Part shown: positions 7,421 through 14,965 of the stretch, in pieces | Layout: the number at the start of each line of letters is the position of its first letter | How positions within the stretch are numbered: position 1 is the first letter of the stretch | Assembly (NCBI RefSeq): GCF_003268675.1 | Contig: NZ_CP029378.1 | Span: forward strand, 4,030,001-4,094,000 | Direction: 5' to 3' | Source of the DNA: Streptomyces bacillaris | GTDB lineage: Bacteria; Actinomycetota; Actinomycetes; Streptomycetales; Streptomycetaceae | DNA: 64,000 bases | Translations under genes and position numbers: made by a program | The notes under the pieces: model-generated | Told to the model about the DNA's origin: nothing | Seen by the model: the letters and a program-made list of their open reading frames with translations, nothing else | The model's database searches: none

Positions 7421-8727
7421 GTTCAGGGGCCGCGCCCACCCTCCCGCTGCCCGGTGACCCACCCGGGGGCCGGCGTGCCGCCTGGGTCTGGGGCATCGGC
7501 GTCGCCGTCTACTTCGTCGCCATCATCTTCCGTACGAGCCTGGGGGTCGCCGGGCTCGACGCCGCCGACCGGTTCGACGTCAACGCCTCCGCCCTCTCGA
7601 CCTTCTCCATCCTCCAGCTCCTCGTCTACGCGGGGATGCAGATACCCGTGGGGCTGATGGTCGACCGGCTCGGCACCAAGCGGGTCCTCACCATCGGGGT
7701 CGTCCTGTTCACGGTCGGCCAGCTCGGCTTCGCGCTCTCGCCGTCGTACGGGATGGCGCTCGCCGCGCGCGCCCTGCTCGGCTGCGGCGACGCGATGACG
7801 TTCATCAGCGTGCTGCGGCTCGGCAGCCGCTGGTTCCCCGCCCGGCGCGGCCCGCTGATCGGCCAGGTCGCCGCCCTCTTCGGGATGGCGGGCAATCTGG
7901 TCTCGACCCTCTTCATCGCCCGCGCCCTGCACAGCTTCGGCTGGACCACCACCTTCGTCGGCAGCTCGCTGGCCGGTGTGGTCGTGCTGGTGCTGCTCCT
8001 GCTCTTCCTGAAGGACCACCCCGAGGGCCACGAGCCGCCACCGGCCGAGCACGCCGGAGCCACGTACGTACGCAAGCAGATCGCCGCCGCCTGGCGGGAG
8101 CCGGGGACGCGGCTCGGGATGTGGGTGCACTTCACCACCCAGTTCCCGGCGATGCTGTTCCTGCTGCTCTGGGGGATGCCGTTCCTGGTCGAGGCGCAGG
8201 GGCTGAGCCGGGGGACGGCGGGCACGCTGCTCACCCTGGTGGTGCTCTCCAACATGGTGGTGGGGCTCGTCTACGGGCAGGTCATCGCCCGCCACCACGA
8301 GGCACGGGCCCCCATCGCCCTGGGCACGATCGGGACGACCGCCCTCCTCTGGGCCTGCGCGATCTTCTACCCGGCCGCCCACACCCCCGTGTGGCTGCTG
8401 ACGATCCTCTGCCTGGTGCTGGGCGCCTGCGGCCCCGCCTCGATGGTCGGCTTCGACTTCGCCCGGCCGGCCAACCCGCCGGAGCGTCAGGGCACCGCGT
8501 CGGGGATCGTCAACATGGGCGGGTTCACCGCCTCCATGGTGACGCTGTTCGCCGTGGGGGTCCTGCTGGACACCACGGGCGGCAACTACCGGGCCGCCTT
8601 CGCCTCGGTCTTCGTCCTCCAGGCGCTCGGCGTCGCCCAGATCCTGCGGCTGCGCCGCCGTGCGGCCCTCCGGGAGCGCGACCACCATGTGGTGAGCCGC
8701 GTGGAGGCCGTGCACGTACCCGCGTAG
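7417..8727 (+). CDS. MFS transporter
   Basis: This 436-residue major facilitator protein has about twelve hydrophobic helices and the loop 2-3 motif GLMVDRLGTKRVL between helices 2 and 3. The GTG start overlaps the stop of the GntR gene (GTGA), so the two are translationally coupled. The central loop (about residues 200-225) is hydrophilic. The substrate cannot be read from sequence; coupling to an FCD-type GntR regulator suggests an organic acid or similar metabolite. Confidence 0.88.
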   Translation: MSSGAAPTLPLPGDPPGGRRAAWVWGIGVAVYFVAIIFRTSLGVAGLDAADRFDVNASALSTFSILQLLVYAGMQIPVGLMVDRLGTKRVLTIGVVLFTVGQLGFALSPSYGMALAARALLGCGDAMTFISVLRLGSRWFPARRGPLIGQVAALFGMAGNLVSTLFIARALHSFGWTTTFVGSSLAGVVVLVLLLLFLKDHPEGHEPPPAEHAGATYVRKQIAAAWREPGTRLGMWVHFTTQFPAMLFLLLWGMPFLVEAQGLSRGTAGTLLTLVVLSNMVVGLVYGQVIARHHEARAPIALGTIGTTALLWACAIFYPAAHTPVWLLTILCLVLGACGPASMVGFDFARPANPPERQGTASGIVNMGGFTASMVTLFAVGVLLDTTGGNYRAAFASVFVLQALGVAQILRLRRRAALRERDHHVVSRVEAVHVPA

Positions 8728-8754
8728 GCGCTTGCGGTGCGTCGTACATACGGC

Positions 8755-8794
8755 GGCGGCGCGCCCGCCCGTGAACTCCGGGGCGGGCGCCGCC
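8755..8794. terminator. Hairpin between convergent MFS and mycothiol-enzyme genes
   Basis: GGCGGCGC and CCCGCC on the left pair with GGCGGGCGCCGCC on the right, with one bulged base and a loop of about ten bases. Confidence 0.6.
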
Positions 8795-8812
8795 GATGAG
8801 GGGCTGACGGAC

Positions 8813-9637
8813 TTACGGGGTCACGGCGAAGTGGTCCAGGATCGCCGTGGCCAGCTCCTGGTCGCCCTCGGCCTTGATCCGGTCGGCCACGGCCGTGTGA
8901 CGGACCCGGCCGCAGGCGAGGCGTACGTACGTCTCCCAGTCCATGGACAGCGTCACCGCCGGGCCCAGCGAGGGCGAGCCGTCGATCGAACCGCGGCCCT
9001 CCGCGTCGACCCGGACCGTCCGCAGGAACTCCACCGGGCCGTGCACGTCCAGCACCACCGCCGAGTTGGGCGGGGCGCCCGCGTCCTTGGCGACCACCTT
9101 CGGCAGCGCCGTGAGCAGCACGTCCCGGGTGATGAGGGCGCCGGGGGAGTCCAGGTTGCCCGGCTGCCCGAGCGCCGCCCGCAGGTCCTGCTCGTGCACC
9201 CAGAGGTCGAAGGCCCGCATGTTGTAGGCCACTTCGAGGGTCTGCTCGGCACCCAGGGGCGCGCGGACCGTCGTCTCGGGGGCGCGGGACTCGTTGCGGA
9301 GGTGCCGGGCGCGGCGGATGAGGACGTACTCCAGCTCGGACGTCATCTCCGGGGCGGTGTGGTGGCGCCGGACGTCGACCTGCATCTCCATGTAGCGCGC
9401 GAAGTCGCTCTGTACGTGGTAGAGGTCGCGCGGCAGCGTATGGATGGGGCGGGGGTCCCCGAGCATCTCGCACTCCATGCCGATGACGTGCGACACGATG
9501 TCCCGCACCGACCACCAGGGGCACGGCGTACGGCGGTTCCACTCCCCCTCCGCGAGCGGCTTGACCAGGTCGGATATCGCTTCGATGGAGTGGGTCGCGG
9601 CGTCGGCGTAGTTCTGGAGGCTGGGATGGAGCGTCAC
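8813..9637 (-). CDS. Maleylpyruvate isomerase family mycothiol-dependent enzyme
   Basis: This 274-residue DinB-fold protein of the MDMPI family uses mycothiol as a cofactor in family members of known function. The N-terminal helical bundle carries the candidate metal ligands (VRDIVSHVIGME; MRAFDLWVHEQDLR). The C-terminal about 100 residues form the SCP2-like domain (VTLSMDWETYVRLACGR). GTG 9637 is the chosen start since GAGGGGT lies four bases upstream; the frame remains open for 72 more codons. The physiological substrate is unknown; paralogues are abundant in Streptomyces and act in detoxification or biosynthesis. Confidence 0.82.
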   Translation of the reverse strand: MTLHPSLQNYADAATHSIEAISDLVKPLAEGEWNRRTPCPWWSVRDIVSHVIGMECEMLGDPRPIHTLPRDLYHVQSDFARYMEMQVDVRRHHTAPEMTSELEYVLIRRARHLRNESRAPETTVRAPLGAEQTLEVAYNMRAFDLWVHEQDLRAALGQPGNLDSPGALITRDVLLTALPKVVAKDAGAPPNSAVVLDVHGPVEFLRTVRVDAEGRGSIDGSPSLGPAVTLSMDWETYVRLACGRVRHTAVADRIKAEGDQELATAILDHFAVTP

Positions 9638-9836
9638 GGGACCCCTCGGCGGTTCTCGGTGCATGGGCTGGCGAGCAGGGAGTGCTGTCACGGGCGGGCG
9701 GGCACTGACGGCGCTGTCGGCGAGCTGCGTGGGAGGTTCGGTGGCTAAGTTACGCTGCGAGCAGGCACCCCGGCAGTGCTTTCGTGTGACGATCGTAGGC
9801 CCGTGTTGACGGCTCGAATGCCAGGACGGTGGTAGT

Positions 9837-10631
9837 GTGCGCGCCTCCCTCATCCAGATCGCAGTAGACCCGGACGAATCCGTCGAGGCCCGGCGGGAGC
9901 GAGCGGCCTCCCTGGTCCTCGCCCAGCGCGGCGCCGACCTGGTGGTCCTGCCCGAGCTGTGGCCGGTCGGGGCGTTCGCCTACACCGTCTTCGAGCAGGA
10001 GGCGGAGCCGCTCCAGGGCCCCACCCACGAGGTGATGGCGAAGGCGGCGGCCGAGGCCGGGGTCTGGCTGCACGCGGGCTCGTTCGTCGAGCGCGCACCG
10101 GACGGCACCCTCTACAACACCACGCTGGTCTTCGCCCCGGACGGGGAGCGCTCGGCCGTCTACCGCAAGATCCATCGCTTCGGCTTCGACAAGGGCGAGG
10201 CGGTGATGATGGGCGCCGGCGAGGAGCTGGTGACCGTTGCCCTGCCGCAGACCACTCTGGGCCTCGCCACCTGCTACGACCTGCGCTTCCCCGAGCAGTT
10301 CCGCGGCCTCGTCGACGCGGGCGCCGAGACGCTCGTCGTGGCGGCGGGATGGCCCGAGCGCCGCCGCGCCCACTGGACCCTCCTTGCCCAGGCCCGGGCC
10401 GTCGAGAACCAGGCGTACGTCCTCGCCCTCAGCACGGCGGGCAGTCACGCGGACGTCCCGCAGGCCGGGCACAGCATCGTCGTCGACCCGTGGGGCGAGG
10501 TGCTGGCCCAGGCGGGGGCGGAGGAGGAGGTGCTCACCGTGGAGTTCGACCCGGCCAAGGTGGGTGCGACGCGGGAGGAGTTCCCGGCGCTCAAGGACCG
10601 CCGTCTGGGGCTCGCAACGCCGCCGCGCTGA
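9837..10631 (+). CDS. Carbon-nitrogen hydrolase (nitrilase superfamily amidase)
   Basis: This 264-residue amidase has the full catalytic triad of the superfamily: Glu40 (VVLPELWPVG), Lys111 (YRKIHRFGF) and Cys146 (LATCYDLRFPEQ). The family hydrolyses small amides or omega-amides, including metabolite-repair substrates such as deaminated glutathione or 2-oxoglutaramate. It starts with GTG 9837. TTGACG at 9806-9811 is a good -35 hexamer, but no -10 fits at normal spacing before this GTG, so the transcription start is unclear. Confidence 0.87.
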   Translation: MRASLIQIAVDPDESVEARRERAASLVLAQRGADLVVLPELWPVGAFAYTVFEQEAEPLQGPTHEVMAKAAAEAGVWLHAGSFVERAPDGTLYNTTLVFAPDGERSAVYRKIHRFGFDKGEAVMMGAGEELVTVALPQTTLGLATCYDLRFPEQFRGLVDAGAETLVVAAGWPERRRAHWTLLAQARAVENQAYVLALSTAGSHADVPQAGHSIVVDPWGEVLAQAGAEEEVLTVEFDPAKVGATREEFPALKDRRLGLATPPR

Positions 10632-10651
10632 GCATGCTGCCCGGACACCGT

Positions 10652-10665
10652 GTTTCACGTGAAAC
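10652..10665. promoter_or_regulatory. parS site 1 (ParB-binding palindrome)
   Basis: A perfect GTTTCACGTGAAAC, the consensus parS of Streptomyces. It lies in the gap between the convergent nitrilase and LURP-one genes, 37 bases from a second copy. Confidence 0.9.
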
Positions 10666-10688
10666 CGGCAACTACGGCACACCGCCGT

Positions 10689-10702
10689 GTTTCACGTGAA
10701 AC
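10689..10702. promoter_or_regulatory. parS site 2 (ParB-binding palindrome)
   Basis: A second perfect GTTTCACGTGAAAC. The centre-to-centre distance from site 1 is 37 bp, so two ParB dimers could load side by side. Confidence 0.9.
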
Positions 10703-10739
10703 GAGCAACCTCCGTGCAGGACAACGGGCTTCAGCCCGC

Positions 10740-11222
10740 CTACTCCTTCTCCGCCAGCACGATCACACAGATCGACACGGCGATCAGCAGCGCGATGTCC
10801 GCGTCCTCCCGCACCACGTCGATGCCGTACGTGTCCCGGATCGTCAGCCAGCGGCGCGAGATCTGGGCCAGCAGCTCACCGTCGTACTCGATGGCGAACT
10901 CGCGGTCCAGGATCTTGCCGCTGACGTCCATCTCCGTACCGTCCACCAGGGTCACCCGGTAGTGGTTGCGGAGCAGCGAGAGCCGCTTGCGCTTGACCTG
11001 GGCCAGCTCCTCGCCGCCGCGCTCGATGAGCATGGTGCCGCGCAGACTGACCAGCTTCTGGCGCAGCTCGACCAGGACCCGGCCCTCGGCGTCCTTCAGC
11101 TCGAAGGTGTCGCGCAGCCGCATGGCCTTGCCGTCGACCAGGAAGAGCTTGCGGCCCTCGGTGTCCTCGATCCAGTAGTCGTCACCGATGGCGAACAGCC
11201 GCTCACGTACGAGAAGTCTCAT
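10740..11222 (-). CDS. LURP-one-related / scramblase-like beta-barrel protein
   Basis: This 160-residue protein is made almost entirely of short beta strands (LFAIGDDYWIEDTEGRKL; YRVTLVDGTEMDVSG; FAIEYDGELLAQISRRW) and ends in a hydrophobic C-terminal helix (IALLIAVSICVIVLAE). This is the tubby/LURP-one fold. The C-terminal helix may be buried in the barrel or contact the membrane. It starts at ATG 11222, about 60 bases from the divergent NHL-thioredoxin gene. No function is assigned to bacterial members. Confidence 0.8.
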   Translation of the reverse strand: MRLLVRERLFAIGDDYWIEDTEGRKLFLVDGKAMRLRDTFELKDAEGRVLVELRQKLVSLRGTMLIERGGEELAQVKRKRLSLLRNHYRVTLVDGTEMDVSGKILDREFAIEYDGELLAQISRRWLTIRDTYGIDVVREDADIALLIAVSICVIVLAEKE

Positions 11223-11249
11223 GGGACACAGGTTCCCCCGGCCCCCGGC

Positions 11250-11276
11250 GGAATGCGTGCAGGCGGTGGCGGTGTT
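11250..11276 (+). promoter_or_regulatory. Candidate SigR (thiol-oxidative stress) promoter
   Basis: GGAAT (11250-11254), 19 bases, then GTT (11274-11276). This fits the SigR -35/-10 pattern of GGAAT and GTT separated by 18-19 bases. Transcription would begin close to ATG 11287 of a thioredoxin-domain gene, as expected for this regulon. Confidence 0.5.
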
Positions 11277-11286
11277 GACTGGTGGC

Positions 11287-13104
11287 ATGGCAACACGTGC
11301 ACGCGTCCGCGCCCCCGAACTGATCGGCAAGGGCGGCTGGCTCAACACAGGCGACCGGCAGTACACCCTCTCCGAGCTGCGAGGACGCATTGTCATCCTC
11401 GATTTCTGGACCTTCTGCTGTGTGAACTGCCTCCACGTGCTCGACGAGCTGCGGGAGCTGGAGGAGAAGCACCGCGACACCGTGGTGATCATCGGCGTCC
11501 ACTCTCCGAAGTTCGTCCACGAGGCCGACCACCAGGCCGTCGTCGACGCCGTCGAGCGGTACGAGGTCCACCACCCGGTGCTCGACGACCCCGAGCTGGC
11601 CACCTGGAAGCAGTACGCCGTACGGGCCTGGCCGACGCTCGTCGTCATCGACCCCGAGGGCTATGTCGTCGCCCAGCACGCGGGCGAGGGGCACGCCCAC
11701 GCCATCGAGAAGCTGGTCGAGGAGCTGGAGGCCGAGCACGCGGCCAAGGGCACGCTCCGCCGGGGCGACGGCCCGTACGTGGCGCCCGAGCCCGTCGCCA
11801 CGCACCTCCGCTTCCCGGGCAAGGCGCTGCTCCTGCCCGACGGCGGCTTCCTGGTCTCCGACACCACCCGCCACCGCCTCGTCGAGCTGGACGCGGACGG
11901 CGAGACCGTACGGCGCCACTTCGGCACCGGTGAGCGCGGGCTGAGCGACGGCGGCCCGGACGAGGCCCGGTTCAGCGAGCCGCAGGGGCTCGCCGTCCTC
12001 CCCGACGGCCGCATCGCCGTCGCGGACACCGTCAACCACGCGATCCGCGCCCTGGACCTGACGACCGGGGTGGTCACCACCCTCGCCGGGACCGGCCGCC
12101 AGTGGTGGCAGGGGAGCCCGACCAGCGGCCCGGCGCGCGAGGTGGACCTCTCCTCGCCGTGGGACCTGGCCTGGTTCGGTGACCGGCTCTGGATCGCCAT
12201 GGCGGGCGTGCACCAGCTGTGGACGTACGACCCCGAGGCCGGGAGCGTGGGCGTCGCGGCCGGGACCACCAACGAGGGCCTGGTCGACGGACCGGTCGCC
12301 GAGGCATGGTTCGCCCAGCCGTCCGGGCTCGCGGTCTCCGCCGACGGCGAGCGGCTCTGGGTCGCGGACTCCGAGACCTCCGCCCTGCGCTGGGTCGGCC
12401 GGGACGGCCACGTGCACACCGCCGTCGGCACCGGCCTCTTCGACTTCGGCCACCGTGACGGGGCCGCCGCCCAGGCGCTCCTCCAGCACCCGCTCGGCGT
12501 GACCGCGCTGCCCGACGGGTCCGTGGCGGTCTCGGACACGTACAACCACGCCCTGCGCCGGTACGACCCGGCCTCCGGCGAGGTCACCACGCTCGCCACC
12601 GACATCCGCGAGCCCAGCGACGCGGTGCTGGTCGACGGGGACCTGGTGGTCGTCGAGTCGGCCCGCCACCGCCTCACCCGCCTGCGGCTGCCCGAGGAGG
12701 CCGTACGCGTCCCCGACCAGGCGCACCGCACCCAGCGCGCGGCCACCGAGATCGCCCCCGGCACGCTCCGGCTGGACGTGGTCTTCCAGGCGCCGGCCGG
12801 GCAGAAGCTGGACACCCGTTACGGGCCCTCCACCCGGCTCCTGGTCTCCTCGACCCCGCCCGAGCTGCTGGCGGACGGTTCCGGCGCGGGCACCGACCTC
12901 GGGCGCGACCTGGTCCTCGCGGACGGGGTCACCGAGGGCGTTCTGCACGTCTCCGCGATGGCCGCGTCCTGCGACGACGACCCGGCCAACGAGTACCCGG
13001 CCTGCCATGTCCACCAGCAGGACTGGGGCGTACCGGTCCGGGTGACCCCCGAGGGCGCCGCCCGGCTGCCGCTGGTCCTGGCGGGGATGGACGAGCAGGG
13101 CTGA
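11287..13104 (+). CDS. Thioredoxin-like / NHL-repeat protein (NHLRC2-like)
   Basis: This 605-residue protein has an N-terminal thioredoxin fold with the redox motif Cys45-Val-Asn-Cys48 (FWTFCCVNC) and a cis-Pro segment RAWPTLVVIDPEG. It is followed by a six-bladed NHL beta-propeller (LVSDTTRHRLVEL; VADTVNHAIRALDL; VSDTYNHALRRY) and a C-terminal beta-rich tail containing cysteines. This is the architecture of human NHLRC2. It starts at ATG 11287. A cytoplasmic thiol-redox role is likely; the client is unknown. A SigR-like promoter lies immediately upstream. Confidence 0.88.
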   Translation: MATRARVRAPELIGKGGWLNTGDRQYTLSELRGRIVILDFWTFCCVNCLHVLDELRELEEKHRDTVVIIGVHSPKFVHEADHQAVVDAVERYEVHHPVLDDPELATWKQYAVRAWPTLVVIDPEGYVVAQHAGEGHAHAIEKLVEELEAEHAAKGTLRRGDGPYVAPEPVATHLRFPGKALLLPDGGFLVSDTTRHRLVELDADGETVRRHFGTGERGLSDGGPDEARFSEPQGLAVLPDGRIAVADTVNHAIRALDLTTGVVTTLAGTGRQWWQGSPTSGPAREVDLSSPWDLAWFGDRLWIAMAGVHQLWTYDPEAGSVGVAAGTTNEGLVDGPVAEAWFAQPSGLAVSADGERLWVADSETSALRWVGRDGHVHTAVGTGLFDFGHRDGAAAQALLQHPLGVTALPDGSVAVSDTYNHALRRYDPASGEVTTLATDIREPSDAVLVDGDLVVVESARHRLTRLRLPEEAVRVPDQAHRTQRAATEIAPGTLRLDVVFQAPAGQKLDTRYGPSTRLLVSSTPPELLADGSGAGTDLGRDLVLADGVTEGVLHVSAMAASCDDDPANEYPACHVHQQDWGVPVRVTPEGAARLPLVLAGMDEQG

Positions 13105-13115
13105 GGCGATCACCG

Positions 13116-13142
13116 CCCGCCGGGGCCGGGGGCCTCGGCGGG
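13116..13142. terminator. Hairpin between convergent NHL and DUF6458 genes
   Basis: CCCGCCG and CGGCGGG arms with inner GC pairs, in the 44-base gap between two convergent stops. Confidence 0.55.
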
Positions 13143-13148
13143 ACGGCG

Positions 13149-13370
13149 TCAGTGGTAGCGGTGCTCGTCGTCCTGGACGACCGTCGTGGTCGGCGGCACG
13201 ACCATGCGGCGGCGGCGCGCGATGCTCATGTAGACGAAGACCCCGATGAGGCCGACGAGCATCATGATCCAGCCGACCAGGTCGAGGTTGATGCTGTCGG
13301 CCTTCCAGTCGGTCGCGAACGCCAGGATCGCGCCGCCACCGATCAGGAGAATGCATCCTCCGAGTCCCAT
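13149..13370 (-). CDS. DUF6458 small membrane protein
   Basis: This 73-residue protein has two transmembrane helices (CILLIGGGAILAFATDW and VGWIMMLVGLIGVFVYM) separated by a short polar stretch (KADSINLDL), then a basic patch (ARRRR) and a Thr/Val tail. The pattern matches the actinobacterial DUF6458 family. Function unknown. Confidence 0.85.
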   Translation of the reverse strand: MGLGGCILLIGGGAILAFATDWKADSINLDLVGWIMMLVGLIGVFVYMSIARRRRMVVPPTTTVVQDDEHRYH

Positions 13371-13493
13371 GATTCCCGCCTCCTCGACGGTCCGGTGTAT
13401 CCGGACCGGTGTACGGGTCGCGTACCCGGCCCGGCAACAACCATGTCCGAGGCGGCCGTTGGGCGTCGGTGCCGTTCCCGCTCCCGGCCGGTG

Positions 13494-14792
13494 TCAGTCC
13501 GTCAGGAACGCCGTCAGCGCGTTGGCCAGGAGATACGGGTCGTCCGCCCCGCACAGTTCACGGGCGCTGTGCATGGAGAGGATCGCGACCCCGATGTCCA
13601 CGGTCCGGATGCCGTGCCGGGCGGCGGTGATCGGGCCGATCGTCGTGCCGCAGGGCATCGAGTTGTTGGAGACGAACGTCTGCCACGGCACCCCCGCCTT
13701 CTCGCAGGCGGCGGCGAACACCGCGCGGCCGCTGCCGTCGGTGGCGTACCGCATGTTGACGTTGACCTTGAGGATCGGCCCGCCGTTGGCGACCGGGTGG
13801 TGCGTCGGGTCGTGCCGCTCGGCGTAGTTGGGGTGCACGGCGTGGCCGGTGTCGGAGGAGAGGCAGACCGTCCCGGCGAAGGCGCGGGCGCGGTCCTCGT
13901 ACGTACCGCCCCGGGCGAAGACCGAGCGCTCCAGCACCGTGCCCAGGAGCGGGCCGTCGGCGCCGGTGTCGGACTGGGAGCCGTTCTCCTCGTGGTCGAA
14001 GGCGGCCAGGACGGGAATGTACGGAAGTTCGTCGTCCGGCTGACCGGCGACGGCGGCCAGGGCGGCGGTCGCGGCGTGCACGGAGAGCAGGTTGTCCATC
14101 CGCGGCCCGGCGACCAGCTCGCGGTCCCGGCCCAGATAGGACGGCGGCTCGATGGCGTGCGGCATGAGGTCCCAGCCGGTGACGTCCTCCGGGTCGACGC
14201 CCGCCTCCTCGGCGACGAAGCGGATCAGATCGCCCTCGGCCACCTCCCCGAGCCCCCAGATCGGCTGCATGTGGCGCTGCCGGTCGAGCTTGAGGCCGTC
14301 GGTGTTGGCCGAGCGGTCCAGGTGCACGGCCAGCTGCGGCACCCGCAGCAGCGCCCGGTCGATGTTGACCAGCCGGTCGGTGCCGTCCCGCAGCGAGATC
14401 CGGCCGGCTAGGCCCAGGTCCCGGTCGAGCCAGGTGTTCAGCAGCGTGCCGCCGTAGACCTCGACGGCGATCTGGCGCCAGCCGTGCGACCCGGTGTCGG
14501 GCAGCGGCTTCACCCGCAGGTTCGGGGAGTCGGTGTGCGCGCCGACGATCCGGAACGGGGTGTGCGCCGCCGCGTCCTCCGGCACGTACCAGGCGATGAT
14601 CGCCCCGCCGCGGAGCACGTACTTCCCGCCGGGGCTCGCGTCCCAGGCGGCGGTCTCCTCGACCTGACGGAATCCGGCCACCTCCAGCCGGGCGGCCGCG
14701 TTGGCCACGGCGTGGTACGGGGACGGGCTCGCCGCCAGGAAGGACATCAGATCATCGGTGTGCGCACGGTCGAACCGGTGGCGAGAACTCAT
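13494..14792 (-). CDS. M18 family aminopeptidase (aspartyl aminopeptidase type)
   Basis: This 432-residue cytoplasmic zinc aminopeptidase removes N-terminal residues, typically acidic ones in characterised members. The binuclear-zinc motifs are visible: GAHTDSPNLRVK near the N-terminus, AAFDHEENGSQSDTGA in the middle and the C-terminal SMHSARELCGADD. The length fits the family (about 430). The ATG at 14792 is preferred; a GTG nine bases upstream in the same frame is possible. The gene is monocistronic or at the end of the acyl-CoA dehydrogenase transcript, from which two hairpins separate it. Confidence 0.9.
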   Translation of the reverse strand: MSSRHRFDRAHTDDLMSFLAASPSPYHAVANAAARLEVAGFRQVEETAAWDASPGGKYVLRGGAIIAWYVPEDAAAHTPFRIVGAHTDSPNLRVKPLPDTGSHGWRQIAVEVYGGTLLNTWLDRDLGLAGRISLRDGTDRLVNIDRALLRVPQLAVHLDRSANTDGLKLDRQRHMQPIWGLGEVAEGDLIRFVAEEAGVDPEDVTGWDLMPHAIEPPSYLGRDRELVAGPRMDNLLSVHAATAALAAVAGQPDDELPYIPVLAAFDHEENGSQSDTGADGPLLGTVLERSVFARGGTYEDRARAFAGTVCLSSDTGHAVHPNYAERHDPTHHPVANGGPILKVNVNMRYATDGSGRAVFAAACEKAGVPWQTFVSNNSMPCGTTIGPITAARHGIRTVDIGVAILSMHSARELCGADDPYLLANALTAFLTD

Positions 14793-14838
14793 GGTCTTCA
14801 CTGTATCGAGGGACCCGGCTCCGGATTCCGGTGACCGC

Positions 14839-14869
14839 CGGGCCCGGCCGCGTACGGCGGCCGGGCCCG
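14839..14869 (-). terminator. Second terminator hairpin downstream of acyl-CoA dehydrogenase
   Basis: Perfect 13-bp arms (CGGGCCCGGCCGC / GCGGCCGGGCCCG) around a five-base loop, between the acyl-CoA dehydrogenase and M18 genes. Confidence 0.6.
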
Positions 14870-14898
14870 ACCGCGGACCCGTCCCGCGCGGCCGAAAC

Positions 14899-14943
14899 GC
14901 GAGCGCCGCCACCCGGACGGGATGTCCGGATGACGGCGCTCGC
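14899..14943 (-). terminator. Terminator of the acyl-CoA dehydrogenase gene
   Basis: A long interrupted hairpin 23 bases past the stop: a 10-bp stem (GCGAGCGCCG / CGGCGCTCGC), two further pairs, then an inner six-bp stem (CCGGAC / GTCCGG). Confidence 0.75.
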
Positions 14944-14965
14944 GTACCAGCGGTGCGGGCGGGAC

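Noticed and set aside
9806..9838. TTGACG with TAGTGT as promoter of the nitrilase gene
   Set aside because: The spacing is 21 bases and the -10 would overlap the start codon; recorded only as uncertain.
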